Below, one piece after another: positions 21,713-33,062 of a stretch of DNA of 64,000 bases. The notes under the pieces were generated by a model that did not search any database, was not told where the DNA came from, and saw only the letters and a list, made by a program, of their open reading frames with translations. Position 1 is the stretch's first letter; each line of letters begins with the position of its first letter. Source of the stretch: Pseudoscleropodium purum. Lineage: Eukaryota > Streptophyta > Bryopsida > Hypnales > Brachytheciaceae. Where the stretch lies: the NCBI GenBank assembly GCA_963969395.1, contig OZ017804.1:14508001-14572000 (forward strand), written 5' to 3'. A program made the translations under genes and the position numbers.

Positions 21713-22488
21713 TTCCTCACTTGGTTTTCAATTGGACTATTGGTGACTCACTCTAGAGGAGTTATGTGCCAAAGGCTCTTAACTTGCCTGGGAGAGACTT
21801 GACGCAAAGAAAGCAAGGCTCTAGGAGGAATTTAAAATATGCTAAGATAATAGGTAAACTTTGAAAGGGGGAAAGAGCTTGGATGTTTGAAGATTTTCTA
21901 TTGGATGGTAGTTAGTTAGTGCTAAGGTAAAGCACTTCAAAATGTCTCTGGATTCATTTATAATAAGTAGAATTTTTTGAAAGTGTCTCCAGAAGTGCAA
22001 TCAAACCATTCCCATACTTAATTATGACTAGTTGATTTTGTATGATTTTCTAAATTTCAATTTTATGATCAATTTATATGATAGTCTTAGGGCCCAAGGA
22101 GTTTCTACTTTAAAATTTTGTAATAACTTCATGTCTTATCCAAAAGAGCAAGTTATTCTTTTATATTTTACATTCATCATTTTCTATTGCTACTTCTATA
22201 AAAATGTTCTTTTTTCTTGAAAAGGTGCCTCCAACTATGCTAAATTGCTTACTTTGATGGATTTGGAAATTCGGGTGTTTTCACCTTAATAATTTAATAG
22301 ATTAGATAATGTTCAAGAGTTGGAAGGTTGCTTGGAATCAACTTGACCATTCTCAAAGCAAGAGCATTTCCATTAGTCTCTTCTGTATTTGTAAACTTGA
22401 AGTCTCAAAGTAGTCAATCTTGATTTTATACAGATGAAACCTCACTAGGTCTCCATCTGAGCCTCTAGATACAAAAATGGGTTAGCAT
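21713..22488. other. AT-rich intergenic DNA
   Basis: No gene, no strong repeat seen. Short ORF at 22032-22220 is low-complexity and unsupported. Confidence 0.4.
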
Positions 22489-22492
22489 TTAA

Positions 22493-23350
22493 CCCCTTAA
22501 GGACTTGATTCATTGTGAAATAGTCAAACTTCTTATCTAAGCTAACTTTAGCTTTTTCAATAGTGTTCAAACAATAATATGATATTTTACTATTTGAAAC
22601 TTTGAATTCTACATCACTTTGAAAAATTGCAATTTGTTTCATAAAAATTTCTAATTGTTATTGTTTTTGTTGCAAAAAATGAACATAAATGAGTAAAATA
22701 GCCAAAACAATCCAAATTATTTGAATTTTTTTCAAAAGGTAAAAATAGCAATGGAGATTAGCATGAAAAATTTTCAATTGGTTATATTATTTTTTACACC
22801 CAAAACAGCCACATCAAATACCTTGAAGTCAAATTCAACTATCAAACTAAATTTATCCTTTTATTTAATTGATGTACAATTTTATTTTTATTTTTTACTA
22901 GTAGAAAAATAAATTTTCTATTTATTTTGTATTTTTTCAATAATTTTGAAGAAAAAATAAAATTATTGTGATTTTTCAAAAGGTAAAGGTGATAATAAAA
23001 ATATATCAATTACAATACATATTAGAATAATCTATAATTTTTATGGTAAGTGAAGGGTGGAATGAGAAACATAATTTTATATTTTAAATTCAAAATACAT
23101 TTAAAAAAAAGGAAATATGAATGAAAAGCACATCATATTGTGTTACTTGGATTTTAACACATGGAGCTTTCTATTGCAATAACTCTTTCAATTTTTGGAA
23201 TTTTTCAAAACTTTAAAATGAAATAGAAAAACAACTTGTCAAGCTTTGTTCTCTTAGTTGAAATCAAATCCCAAAAATAATTATTTCAAAAGTTGTAATT
23301 TGAGGTTGACCAAGGTGCATCCACATTTTGGATGCTTATGCGTTTAAGGG
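22493..23350 (+). mobile_element. TTAA-flanked piggyBac-like MITE, copy 2 (858 bp)
   Basis: TTAA (22489-22492) then CCCCTTAAGGACTTG; the right end GCGTTTAAGGG is followed by TTAA (23351-23354). The interior is AT-rich and differs from copy 1, so it is another subfamily with the same kind of termini. It lies about 375 bp upstream of the RsfS start codon, close enough to affect that promoter. Confidence 0.78.
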
Positions 23351-23498
23351 TTAACAAATTTTTGTACATTTTAGGGATACAGAACTTGGAAAAGGATTGG
23401 TGCGATAAATTTTCTGCATCTTTGTTTGCATTTGAGGTCCTCTTCCTAAACCTTTAGGGATACGGAACTTGCTGGTGGGATGCTCTAAGCAGCCTTGG

Positions 23499-23528
23499 CC
23501 CTAACCCTAATCTTAAACCCAAAACCCC
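23499..23528 (+). promoter_or_regulatory. Telo-box-like motif in the RsfS promoter/leader
   Basis: CCCTAACCCTAATCTTAAACCC and the following AAAACCC lie about 200 bp upstream of the RsfS ATG. Telo-boxes (AAACCCTAA) are known in plant promoters of ribosomal and translation genes, which fits the product. That this copy is functional is inference. Confidence 0.4.
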
Positions 23529-23724
23529 TGCTGCTGTTTCCATCCAGTTTTCGCGCACGAATTCGAAAACTCTTGTGAACCCCGCCCGTCATTCGCACTT
23601 CCAATGCTGATCTCCATCACCATCGTCTCTTCCTGTCCCTTTATCAACCTTTGATTAGTTGCGTAGGTGTTGCACTAGTTTCACTACCAGCTCTGTTGTT
23701 GCAGCTAGACAGCGGGCATTCCTC

Positions 23725-25555
23725 ATGTCGCGCCCGGGCTTGTCTCGTCTTCGGCCACTTCGCCAATTGCTCTTGCCTTCGACCGTTTTTTCTCATTCTC
23801 AAGCTATCGAAGCCTCCTCTTCACTCCGCAACTCGAATTCACCTGCGTTGGCACTTCCACAGGAAGCTCGGGTGCAGCATTTCATTCCAGGGTCCGGAAA
23901 TGGCTCCTCTGCTTCTGCACTTTTGAATCCCTGCAGGACTTTTAGTGTAGCTCGTATGGAGCTGGAGAAAATGGCGACGGTAGTTGCCGCTGGTGAAGAG
24001 GAGATCGAATTGGACGAGGCACAGGAAGTAGCTGTTGATTTCAGGTCCCGTGTCGTGGAGGAAGCGAACATACAATCTGATTCATCAGAAGAAGAGTTGT
24101 TTTCTTGTGTAAGGACATCCGTTTGTTGAATTCAGTTGATTCTTGGAAAGTGGATTATTTTAGGATTACAGAGCGGTACTTGAAAGTCTTTAATCTAATC
24201 ATCAGGATATAATTTTGTCAAAATTTCACCTTGTCGATCAATCTGCCGTGGTAACATTGCAACCAGAGCAAATTTTAGAATTTCGGTACTATAAGGGTTT
24301 AGTCCAATTTTAAAATTCATGCAGATAAAGTGTCCTTGCAAATCTGGTGAGGGTTTTCGCTTTAAGATGGAGCTACGAGTATTTAGGGTTTTCGACCTAA
24401 CGACCAAGGCGCCCAAATTGAGCCTCATGTTTTTGTAAGCAGTTTTGAGTATGTCAGAGAGACTTTTTATTGTTAAATTTTCTTTATTTAAGACCAACAT
24501 GTGCAATTCTCTTCACTGATTCTGGTGCTGAAAGACCTGGCCTCGTCTTTATTATGCATTTCACATTATGATCAATCCAATTGGTCATTGTATAACCACG
24601 GATCCTTGGTCCTCTAGGGGTAAAGGTTTTTGAATTTGATGATCATTGTGCACAGACACATTGTACTCTGGACGTGAGGGTTACGATGTCTGAAATCTCA
24701 TTGCGTGGCTTGAATGTTCTAGCTGAGAATCTTATTGTTCTCCAATCACTCTTATGCATCTGTCTAAGCTTCGCAGTATCTGTACAGGAAGGAGTCGACG
24801 AAGGTTTTTTGGAAGATGGCGAGCCACATGCAGATCCCGAGGGTCGAAGCTACCTTCACGTGTTAAGCGTAGAAGAAGTGGAGATGGTGCTTGAGAAAAC
24901 CAGAGCTGATGATGTCCAAGTGATATCAGTGCGTAACCTTTGCGAGTGGGCTGATCACTTGGTAATTGCCTCTGGACATTCAGGCAGGCATTTGAGAGGA
25001 ATTGCCGATGCCATCTGTTTTGAAGTAAGCTCACTAACCCTTATCTGATTGCACTGTACAAATTCGTTGCATTCAGAAGTTTATATCCACTTTTATTAAT
25101 GCAGATTATTCCCCTGCAGTGAACTCAGTGTGCCATTGCCTTCATACTGTGACCTTGCTCATGTATACTTTTGATTTCTGCAGGTGAAAAGACGCTCAAT
25201 AAACGTGGGAGATAATGTATATCCAACTGTTGAGGGACGAGAGAGTGAGGAATGGATGGTTGTGGACTGTGGTAAGATACTCGTTTACCGTTCCTCTTGT
25301 CTTCAGTAGTCCTCCTGTTTTGTTTTATTTCAGCACGTTGTACTTGTAGAGCTCAGCCGCAGTTTTCTCCTGAAGCAACTCTAAATTGTATAAGTCTTGG
25401 CAATTCTGTTCCCCTTTTGATCAATATGCAAACATTTGGTGATTGCAGGTAGCATAGTAGTGCACGTGTTTAGGGATGATATTAGAGGCGAATACAATCT
25501 GGAGGAGATGTGGCGGAAACGGAGACCTACAAACATTAAGGATATTGGGCTTTAG
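23725..25555 (+). CDS. Iojap/RsfS ribosomal silencing factor, organelle-targeted
   Basis: Four exons: 23725-24108, 24788-25024, 25184-25271 and 25449-25555. All junctions are GT-AG and the phases join without a shift, giving about 271 residues. The ATG at 23725 starts a Ser/Arg/Leu-rich N-terminus like a plastid or mitochondrial transit peptide; an open frame upstream has only non-ATG starts. Exons 2-4 carry the RsfS fold: DVQVISVRNLCEWADHLVIA, SGHSGRHLRGIADAI, then EEWMVVDCGSIVVHVF, and a YNLEEMW tail. Bacterial RsfS binds ribosomal protein L14 (uL14) and blocks subunit joining; plant iojap proteins act in plastid or mitochondrial ribosome biogenesis. The acidic linker (residues about 100-145) is unconserved. 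The organelle cannot be decided by eye. Confidence 0.87.
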
Positions 25556-27046
25556 CAGCAGCCTGTCGAGTGTGCCTGAGGTAGTTTATATCGGTCCTTG
25601 ATTTTTGAAGCTCTGCAATGCAAATTTACCATTTGATTATACTCTCTCATTGTTGACTGCACATTTGGGCACTATAACTTGTAAGCAACTGCTGAGTAGA
25701 AGGTCATGTTTTTTGTGCTTTTGATACTGCTAGTCGATGACTGATCAAATTTTGAAGAGCTGAAGTAGAGAGATGGGGACCCATGTGGCTATGCTGCCTA
25801 AAAGTTATCACTTCTATTTTTGATGACTAATAAGTGTCCAATATTTTTACCTAGATTTTTAAAATGTAAAATTATGTATCGCAAATAAAGTTTTGAGCTT
25901 ATTGTTAGACTCTTGTGCCGTTTAAAAATGGATGGGCAAGATTAAATATAGCATTGACCTAGCATTATTATTACAACCTATTTAAGATTATTTTAACTAA
26001 GGATTAAGTCATAGTTGCCAAAAAGAAAATTAGATGAAGTAAACCTAAAGTAAAACATAATTGCCCAAGAGGAACAAATAGGGATGTTTTGTGTTCATTC
26101 ATTCAATTTGGGTGGTTCATACTAAAAAATGTTTTTTTTACTTTAAAAATTTTATAATTCAAAGTTCATTTTGATAGAGGATTTTCAATTACTATAGTGG
26201 TTGGCAAGATTAAACTAGTTAGTATGCTAGAAAAGATTGAACTAGATTGGTATGCTAAATTTTTTTTGAAGATGGCTAAAATGGTACAATATATTTAGAC
26301 ACTCTTGAGTATCTTGTTTATAGAGAATTCTTTTGGCTCTGTATACCTCAAGTAATTTAAATTCCCTCTTCACCTCTTTTATTGAGTAGTATTTATATTC
26401 ACAAGCCATAAGTTGTTTTTGACATGGTAAATGATCATAGGAAACATTATGTTCAACTTGTAACAAATTTGCATTCCTAAATGTGTGACATAAAGGTCAT
26501 GAAGTTCTTGTGTCTTGCAAGTAGATATGTGGGTATGGGATTTAGAATTTAATGGAATTTAGATTTCATCTTAGTCTTAAGATAATGATTTGTATATGTT
26601 TCTCTCATTCATGTCTAAAAATCTTGTTTAGAAGTCAATTTCTTTTAAGGGAAAAGAAATCCCAATTGAATTTATCTTCTAGTACTAAAGAAGTACCCAC
26701 TATGTTAAAGTCTTTAAATCAGCTCCTATTGCACCATGAATGTCCTTGCCAAATATAAATTATAAAGAAAATAGTATGACCTACCCCTAGATTTTATTCA
26801 CTTCTCTCAATATCAATATCAATTTATGACATTAAATGGGTGCACAGTTTATGATTGTCTTGGACTTGGAGACTTGAAATTGGTTGGAGTAAGTTGTACA
26901 GGTCAAATAAGGTGTACAAGTGCTTAATTCTGCAAGGAAACATTTGGTGTAGATTAAGATTAAGAGTGTGGTAGGAGACGCTCTTACAAATATTATCACC
27001 TTCTCTGCGTTACAAATTAATACGATTTGGTTGTTTATGTGATGCA
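25556..27046. other. Intergenic DNA
   Basis: The first 200 bp are probably the RsfS 3' UTR. The rest is AT-rich with no recognised gene. I looked here for the missing first half of the RING finger of the SINA relic and did not find it. Confidence 0.4.
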
Positions 27047-27047
27047 G

Positions 27048-27597
27048 TGCTGCAATTGCCACGCTGAATGTGCAACTTGCTGCGAGAATCTCAAGGGAAA
27101 GCCGTGTCCTTTCTGCCGCTCGAAACCATTTGCTCATTCACGATGCTTGGCAGTTGAGAGAAGATCATGGAGTCCCTTGTCAGTAGCTGCCATTATGCTC
27201 CTGAAGGTTGCAGTGAGATGGTGAAATTCGTTGTGAAAGAAAAGCATGAAAGGGAGTTTTGTAAAATCCGGCCAATTCAATGCCCAATTCCATCTTGTAA
27301 GTACAAATCTTTTCAGACTGCACGTGCACATCTCATCAGTTTTCTCTGTGCACTTTGGACATCTCATCAGTTTTCCCTGTGCACTTTGGAAGTCACGTCA
27401 ACTCAGATCAGATATTGCGGCTTGATCCATTGAGTCAAAGTGTGAAAATGGCGAGCTCCGATGCATCTTGGGTCTTGATATATCGCATGCCAGGGGAACT
27501 GCTACTTGTCCATCCCTTGGTTACGAAGGCAGGTGATAATCGTTTTTTGGTGTACTTCTTTTGGAAGCAATTCCAGAAGGTACGAACTCAATGTTAA
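27048..27597 (+). pseudogene. SINA/SIAH-type E3 ubiquitin ligase relic
   Basis: After an AG acceptor at about 27047 the sequence encodes the second half of a RING finger (CATCCENLKGKPCPFCRS) and CLAVE. A two-base AG insertion near 27157 breaks the frame. In the next frame IMESLVSSCHYAPEGCSEM and HEREFCKIRPIQCPIPSC follow, the SIAH-type zinc finger. A 31-bp tandem duplication (27329-27359 and 27360-27390) shifts the frame again. The third frame reads SDASWVLIYRMPGELLLVH, like the C-terminal SINA/TRAF-like domain. The first RING cysteines are missing. SINA proteins ubiquitinate target proteins as dimers; with two frameshifts this copy should not be functional. Confidence 0.78.
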
Positions 27598-27833
27598 TCC
27601 GAGTGGAATGTCAGCATTTTTTACCTTGGAGACTTTAGCTTTTAACAAGCAAAGAAAATATGGAGCATGGAGATAAATCAATTTCTCTCAGTTCGAAGTA
27701 GTTACAGTGTTAGACAAAGTCAGCTGTTCGACTTGGAACTAAGGCTTCTGTGAAACTGCTGTAATTATTTTGAATTTAAAAAAAAAAATTCAAGGTGGCA
27801 GTTCGTTGCTCCAATTCTGTAACAGTTCTGATA

Positions 27834-28146
27834 AGGTAGGAGGTCCATAAAGCAATCATCTAAGCACTGAAGCTGAATTTTGGGAGGTAAAACATCTTGA
27901 AATATTTTTCAGTAAATTTTCCTTGGAGGACAAGAGGAAATGGCCTCTAACCTAAGTTGTTTCATATTTTTTGGAGCTTTGTAGAATTAGTTATGAAAAT
28001 TTGAAGTTAAAGCCCATAGGGCTGTAAAAGCAACCACCTCCAAAAATGTACACCATTTGTACATTTTGGTACATAGAAAAAATCAAAATGTATCTTTGTG
28101 TCATGTTTGGTTTAAAATGCTTGCTTGCAGTTTGAGCCTCCTACCT
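27834..28146 (+). mobile_element. TA-flanked MITE, AGGTAGGAGG family (313 bp)
   Basis: Left end TA-AGGTAGGAGGTCC, right end GCCTCCTACCT-TA. The interior shares the CAGTAAATTTTCCTTGGA block and the TTTCATATTTTTTGGAGCTT block with the copies at 1619 and (inverted) 6044. Its right edge is fused to the TTAA element that follows: CCTACCTTAACCCC. Confidence 0.82.
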
Positions 28147-28149
28147 TAA

Positions 28150-28952
28150 CCCCTAACTGCCTAATTGAACATATATGGTCGATCTGAAATTTCAGGCTCA
28201 TTTTGGGATGGGCAGTTAAATTCGTTTGACTGTTTAAAAAAAATTGGGGGGCAGCTTTTAGGGTTAGCTATTGAAAACTTTCATTTTTCACTGAAGAAAA
28301 TGAACATTTAATTTTTGAGAGGTCTTCAAAGTCATGTATGTTCATTAGTGATAGAGTAAAACTTGCTAATTTTACCTCATTTTTCCAACTTTGTCAATTT
28401 CACTTGATTTGAGATCTAAGAACTTTTACTTATTCATTTGCTTTGAAAATGGTTCCAATGGAAAGAGTAAAGTGTTGTCATGATTTTCACCATTGAAAAT
28501 CTAAACATCCAATTGTTGATTTGGAGTTATTTGTGATTTATACTTAAAACAAAAAATTGCATTTCAACAATTGTAAGGTGGATTGTGTAATGAATTTGAT
28601 AGCTTTTCATGTGAAATTAGGTTTTTTGAAAGTGCATTTTAGTGTGCTAACACAATTGGTAGTTGTTCATGTCACCTCCACTTCCAAAAAAAATTTATGT
28701 ACAAATTTTTGAAACATTGTGGGAAGGGGCAACATATTAAAAATAGAAAATGTATATTTTTCTTGTTATAATCTTACAACTCTTACGTAATTTTGAACTC
28801 AAAATTGGTGAACATATTAATTAGCAAGTTCTTTAAATATCTATATGGTAAGATTTTGAAAAAAATACAATTTGCTTCATTGGAGTTAACTATAAGCTGG
28901 TGTTTTTTTTTCATAGTCAAAATACACTTGAAAAGGCTTGGGCATTTAGGGG
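28150..28952 (+). mobile_element. TTAA-flanked piggyBac-like MITE, copy 3 (803 bp)
   Basis: TTAA (28146-28149) then CCCCTAACTGCC; the right end GGGCATTTAGGGG is followed by TTAA (28953-28956). The left TTAA is partly made of the last base and TA flank of the neighbouring MITE, showing insertion exactly at that MITE's edge. The interior is AT-rich and non-coding. Confidence 0.8.
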
Positions 28953-28956
28953 TTAA

Positions 28957-29883
28957 TTTGTGAAGTAATGTAGATTTTGAGCTTTTATGGCAAAATAAAT
29001 TATGGAATGAGAATAATATGGATATATGATTTGTATTTTTCTAATTTTCTTTTTCTTCCCACCCTACATGAAGTCATTTAAAACCTTCCACAATAATTAT
29101 AAATCATCAAGTGATTATGCTAGTTGAATTGATGAAGAATAGATTAAAAAATAGTTTTTTCTAATTTATTCGGATGTAATTTGTCTATTTCTTGTAATTC
29201 CTATATTAATCTCTTCAAAACATTCATAATCCACAATGAAATTAGGAATATCTAATGCTTTCTACAAGGTGCACTCTACATTTGCATTCTTCAAAAAGTT
29301 AATATTGTATATAGCAAAACAATTCTTTATGAGGGTCACAAACACAACATTGGTCTAAGATAACTTTGATTTGCAATTAAGTTGCCAACAATACTAACAT
29401 GTGAAACCCTAAGAAAATTGATATTGGAGATAAATTTTTAGTCATCTCTCAAGAAATACATAATGGTGCACCTATTGATTAGGGTGCATTTTGCCTGCAT
29501 TAATTTTGATTTGAAAATTTTGTAACTAATCTCCATCATTGCAACCTTAATTGATTACTCATTGCAATTCTATTCAATACTACCATCACTATCCTAATCA
29601 CTTGAAATACTAGCTTCTAAATTTAAAGAAACTCAAGACAAATCTCTTGCAAGGTTTGTACTTGGACATGCATCTTGGTCATTGGGTATGAGGTATAAGT
29701 GAGGTAAAGCCAACCCACAATCCCCCCTCCGCATTATGAAGGTTGTGATGAATGAGTGGTTCAAAACATTCATTGACTACCATATATTGACAATGGCCTA
29801 ATGTTTAATGCTCTTCATTTTACCCCTTACAATCACAAATACAATAGAATAAAAGAAATAAACAATCACAATTTTGATTTCAT
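28957..29883. other. AT-rich intergenic DNA
   Basis: No gene or clear repeat recognised. Confidence 0.4.
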
Positions 29884-29887
29884 TTAA

Positions 29888-30834
29888 CTCCTAAAGTCCC
29901 AAGGCATTGTTTCATTAAAAAAAACATTCAAATTGTCATTTCTTTTGCAAAGAGAAAAAAATTTAACAATTGTTTTTTTTACATGTTTAACTATGGAATC
30001 TTCAACTAGACTAGTATAGGAATGTGTCCAAGAAATTTCAAAAACTTTTGACTGTGTAGATTGCAAGATATTTGTGTTTAAAGTGAAGAAAGGCAAGTTT
30101 TTTTTTGGCAACTTGTGAGATTAGATTATAAGACTTTGCATCTTCTTAACTCCAAAATTTTGCCACTAAACATCATGAGTTTCTAATTTTTTATGTTGAA
30201 GAATTGAACTAAGAATTTGGGAAAAGAAATTGAAGATAAAAAATTTCATATTCATTCTTTAATAAATTGTTAAATACAAGTATGTATAAGATAAAATAAA
30301 AAACAAGAGCATTAATAGTTTGAAGATGGAATTGAAAGTCACTAATCTCAATAGTGAAATTAGCCTAGTAAGCAACTAGACTATCTAGAACTTCTTTTGG
30401 AAAAATTGTGAAAACTGAGTTCAAAAATGAATCTTATAAGTTAGTTTTCTTTTAGATGCTTGCATTGTTTGGAAAAAAAAGATTCTCCAAGACTTTCTCA
30501 TCTTTAATCCAAATGGAATGAATCAAATCTTTCTATGTAGACAAAGATATCTTCTATGAGAAAAATAATTTGAAATTTTTACAACTACTACCATAGAAAA
30601 CATGTAATTAAATCTCCAAAAAATAAATACAAAAATCACATTCATAGTACTTGGAAAATGCAATTTGAAAAAATAATTATAGGCTTGATTATCTTTTGAG
30701 GGCTAAAAGTCTTTGAACTTCAATTGATATAGAAGTCTTAATAATTGTAAATTCATATGTTAAACTTTGAATGTGTATGTTAACCGATAGCTAGTGTTGA
30801 ACCTCATATCCAAATTCTAATCCAAATTTTTACA
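29888..30834 (+). mobile_element. TTAA-flanked MITE, eroded copy (AAAGTCCC subfamily)
   Basis: TTAA (29884-29887) then CTCCTAAAGTCCCAAGG. The body matches the 31153 and 51831 elements: AACTATGGAATCTTC...TAGATTGCAAGATATTTGTG and later GATGAATCAAAT-like blocks. The right end falls near TTAA at 30835-30838 and has lost the GGGG tip. No coding capacity. Confidence 0.6.
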
Positions 30835-30838
30835 GTTA

Positions 30839-31150
30839 ACTTGAAGGTTTCTATTGATTCCCCCAAAACTTTTCAACTCCCTCAATTGAAAAGACATTGT
30901 ATTTTCTATGGGCTTCAAACTAAGAGTGTAACTTTTGAAACTCTATTATTTTCATTGCAGTTTTTGAGTTTTATGCTATCATTTTTGTCATGGCTTCATT
31001 CCACCATTATTTTAGTTGTCACTTCAAATAGCCCCCATGGTCACAAAGTGGATCTATATTTGTCAATACAAAAAATCCCATTGGTTGATTCAAAACCTTT
31101 TAACTCTCATATTTTATTTTTCTAATTCCAAATTTTTTTGTCTTTTTTTT
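30839..31150 (+). repeat. Spacer block repeated after the next element
   Basis: The 300 bp after the element at 29888 (AAGGTTTCTATTGATTCCCC ... CATTTTTGTCATGGCTTCATTCCACC) recur after the next element at about 32004-32180 (AAAGGTTTCTATTGGTTCC ... GGCTTCATTCTACC). Element plus spacer is therefore repeated, a segmental tandem duplication with a period of about 1.2 kb. Confidence 0.7.
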
Positions 31151-31152
31151 AA

Positions 31153-31999
31153 TCCTTAAAGTTCCTAGATCTTTTTTTCATTGAAACCCACTCAAAACTA
31201 CAATTCTATTGCAAAGAGAATAAACCTTGCAAATTGTATTTTTCATGTATTTAACTATAAGATCTTATACAACATTGTTGTAAAAATGCGTGGAAGAAAT
31301 TTTGGAAACTTTCACCTTGAAGATTGCAAAATTTTTGCATTTAAAGTCAAGAAAAACAAGTTTTTGATTACATGCCATGATTAGATTATTTGATTTTGAA
31401 TCTTTTTAATTTAAAATTTTTGTACAAAAAAAATTGAAATAAAAAATTTATGTTGAAGATTTGAGTTAAAAGTTTAGGGGAAAAAAAATTTAATTTTAAT
31501 TTTAATTTTTCAATAACTTTAAAAACACACTAATTCCAACAATGATATTGTTTTAGCAAGCATACTAAACCTTGCATAACTTCTTTTTGGAAATTGTGAA
31601 AATGGAATTCAAAAACAAATCCAATAATTATGTGATTTTCTTAAGAAGTTTCTATGATTGCCTATAAAATAAGAAGTTCCAATATTTTCACATCTTTAAT
31701 TCAAATGGGATGAATAAAAACTTTCTATATAGACAAAAATATAATCTATGAGAGGAAAAAATAATTTAATTATTTAAAGTTTTTGTGGACTTTTTTGTTG
31801 CCCATTCTCCCCGATAGTGAGGTTATTGTGGCATAACTTTTGCTCTCAAACATTGGTTGAAATAAAAATCATATTCTCTAAGGCTAATGTATATTTTATC
31901 TGATAAAACAAATTTCAAAAAATTTCCTCAAAAATTGAGGTTACACGAGTCTACCCCAAATCCATTTTGTCCCATGAGGGGACATTGGGACCTTAGAGG
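31153..31999 (+). mobile_element. TTAA-flanked MITE, second copy of the tandem pair (847 bp)
   Basis: TTAA (31149-31152) then TCCTTAAAGTTCCTAG; the right end TTGGGACCTTAGAGG is followed by TTAA (32000-32003). Tips are eroded from CCCC/GGGG. The body aligns with 29888-30834 and with the reverse strand of 54814-55968. Confidence 0.65.
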
Positions 32000-32092
32000 T
32001 TAATTGAACTCCAAAGGTTTCTATTGGTTCCTTCAAGAAAGTTTGAGCTCCCCTAATTGAAAAGACATTATGGACTTCAATTTTAGTCTTGT

Positions 32093-32310
32093 GACTTCAA
32101 AATTGGCTTCATTCTACCATTTTTGTCTTGGCTTTATTTCATCATTTTAGTCATAGTTACAAAGTGAATCCTATATATATCAATATAGAAATCCTCAAGG
32201 TTACTTCAAAATTGGCTTCATTCTACCATTTTTGTCTTGGCTTTATTTCATCATTTTAGTCATAGTTACAAAGTGAATCCTATATATATCAATATAGAAA
32301 TCCTCAAGGT
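32093..32310 (+). repeat. Two-copy tandem repeat, 109-bp unit
   Basis: Units at about 32093-32201 and 32202-32310 are almost identical: AAATTGGCTTCATTCTACCA to ATATAGAAATCCTCAAGGTT. A third unit begins (ACTCCAAAAATTGGC) and stops. The high identity marks a recent event inside the older 1.2-kb duplication. Confidence 0.9.
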
Positions 32311-32766
32311 TACTCCAAAAATTGGCTAAACCAATTCCGACCTAAACTCACTAAATAATATTATCCTATATATAAGGCAAGTTTGACATAAATAATAGTT
32401 TGTATCAAGTACTTATAACCTCTTAAAACATAATCACACCTAAAATTTTCCAAGTAAGCATTTGAGTATGGTTCCTATAATTAAATTGCTTAAGATTTTG
32501 TTAAATCTCGTTGGAGGTCAAAAGGAGATTTTAGGTTCCCTTAGCATTCATTTTTTGGACATTGACCAAATAAATTGTAATCTTTCAAAAAGTTTAACAA
32601 TTAATGCACTAGTAATCCACCCTCGACTTTCATGAAGAGATGTTGCAAATTTTAGGTAAGAAAAATATACAAAGGTTTGTTCTATGAATAGGCCACAATT
32701 AAGCATGGTTACCTTAAAAACATTGGTAATTTCAACAACAATGAAAGTTTGAATCTACTACAAGTA

Positions 32767-32932
32767 AGGTAACTCTGCTTATGTGAGGCAAAATGGGAGC
32801 CAACCCATGACAAGCAAAATTATACTAATGGTGTCCATTCCAGTTCTAAAATGTGCACCATTAGAATAATTTTGCCTATGATGGGTTCCCTTTCATTTTG
32901 CCTAATATAAGTTAACTTAAGCAGAGTTACCT
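32767..32932. mobile_element. TA-flanked foldback MITE (166 bp)
   Basis: TA (32765-32766) then AGGTAACTCTGCTTA; the right end TAAGCAGAGTTACCT is followed by TA (32933-32934). The arms extend about 75 bp each (inner pair TATACTAATGGTG / CACCATTAGAATA), leaving a loop of about 20 bp, so nearly the whole element can fold into one hairpin. Such elements are a common source of small RNAs in plants. Confidence 0.85.
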
Positions 32933-33062
32933 TATCCTCAACCTCTGGCGAATTTTTGATTCCCTAGGTGGTGGGTTTTGGGTTTTAGGGCGACCTTTGA
33001 GAGCTTGGGATGCTTTCAATAGTGTCAAGAGTGATGGTGAGGTCGACGGTGTTGACATTTTC

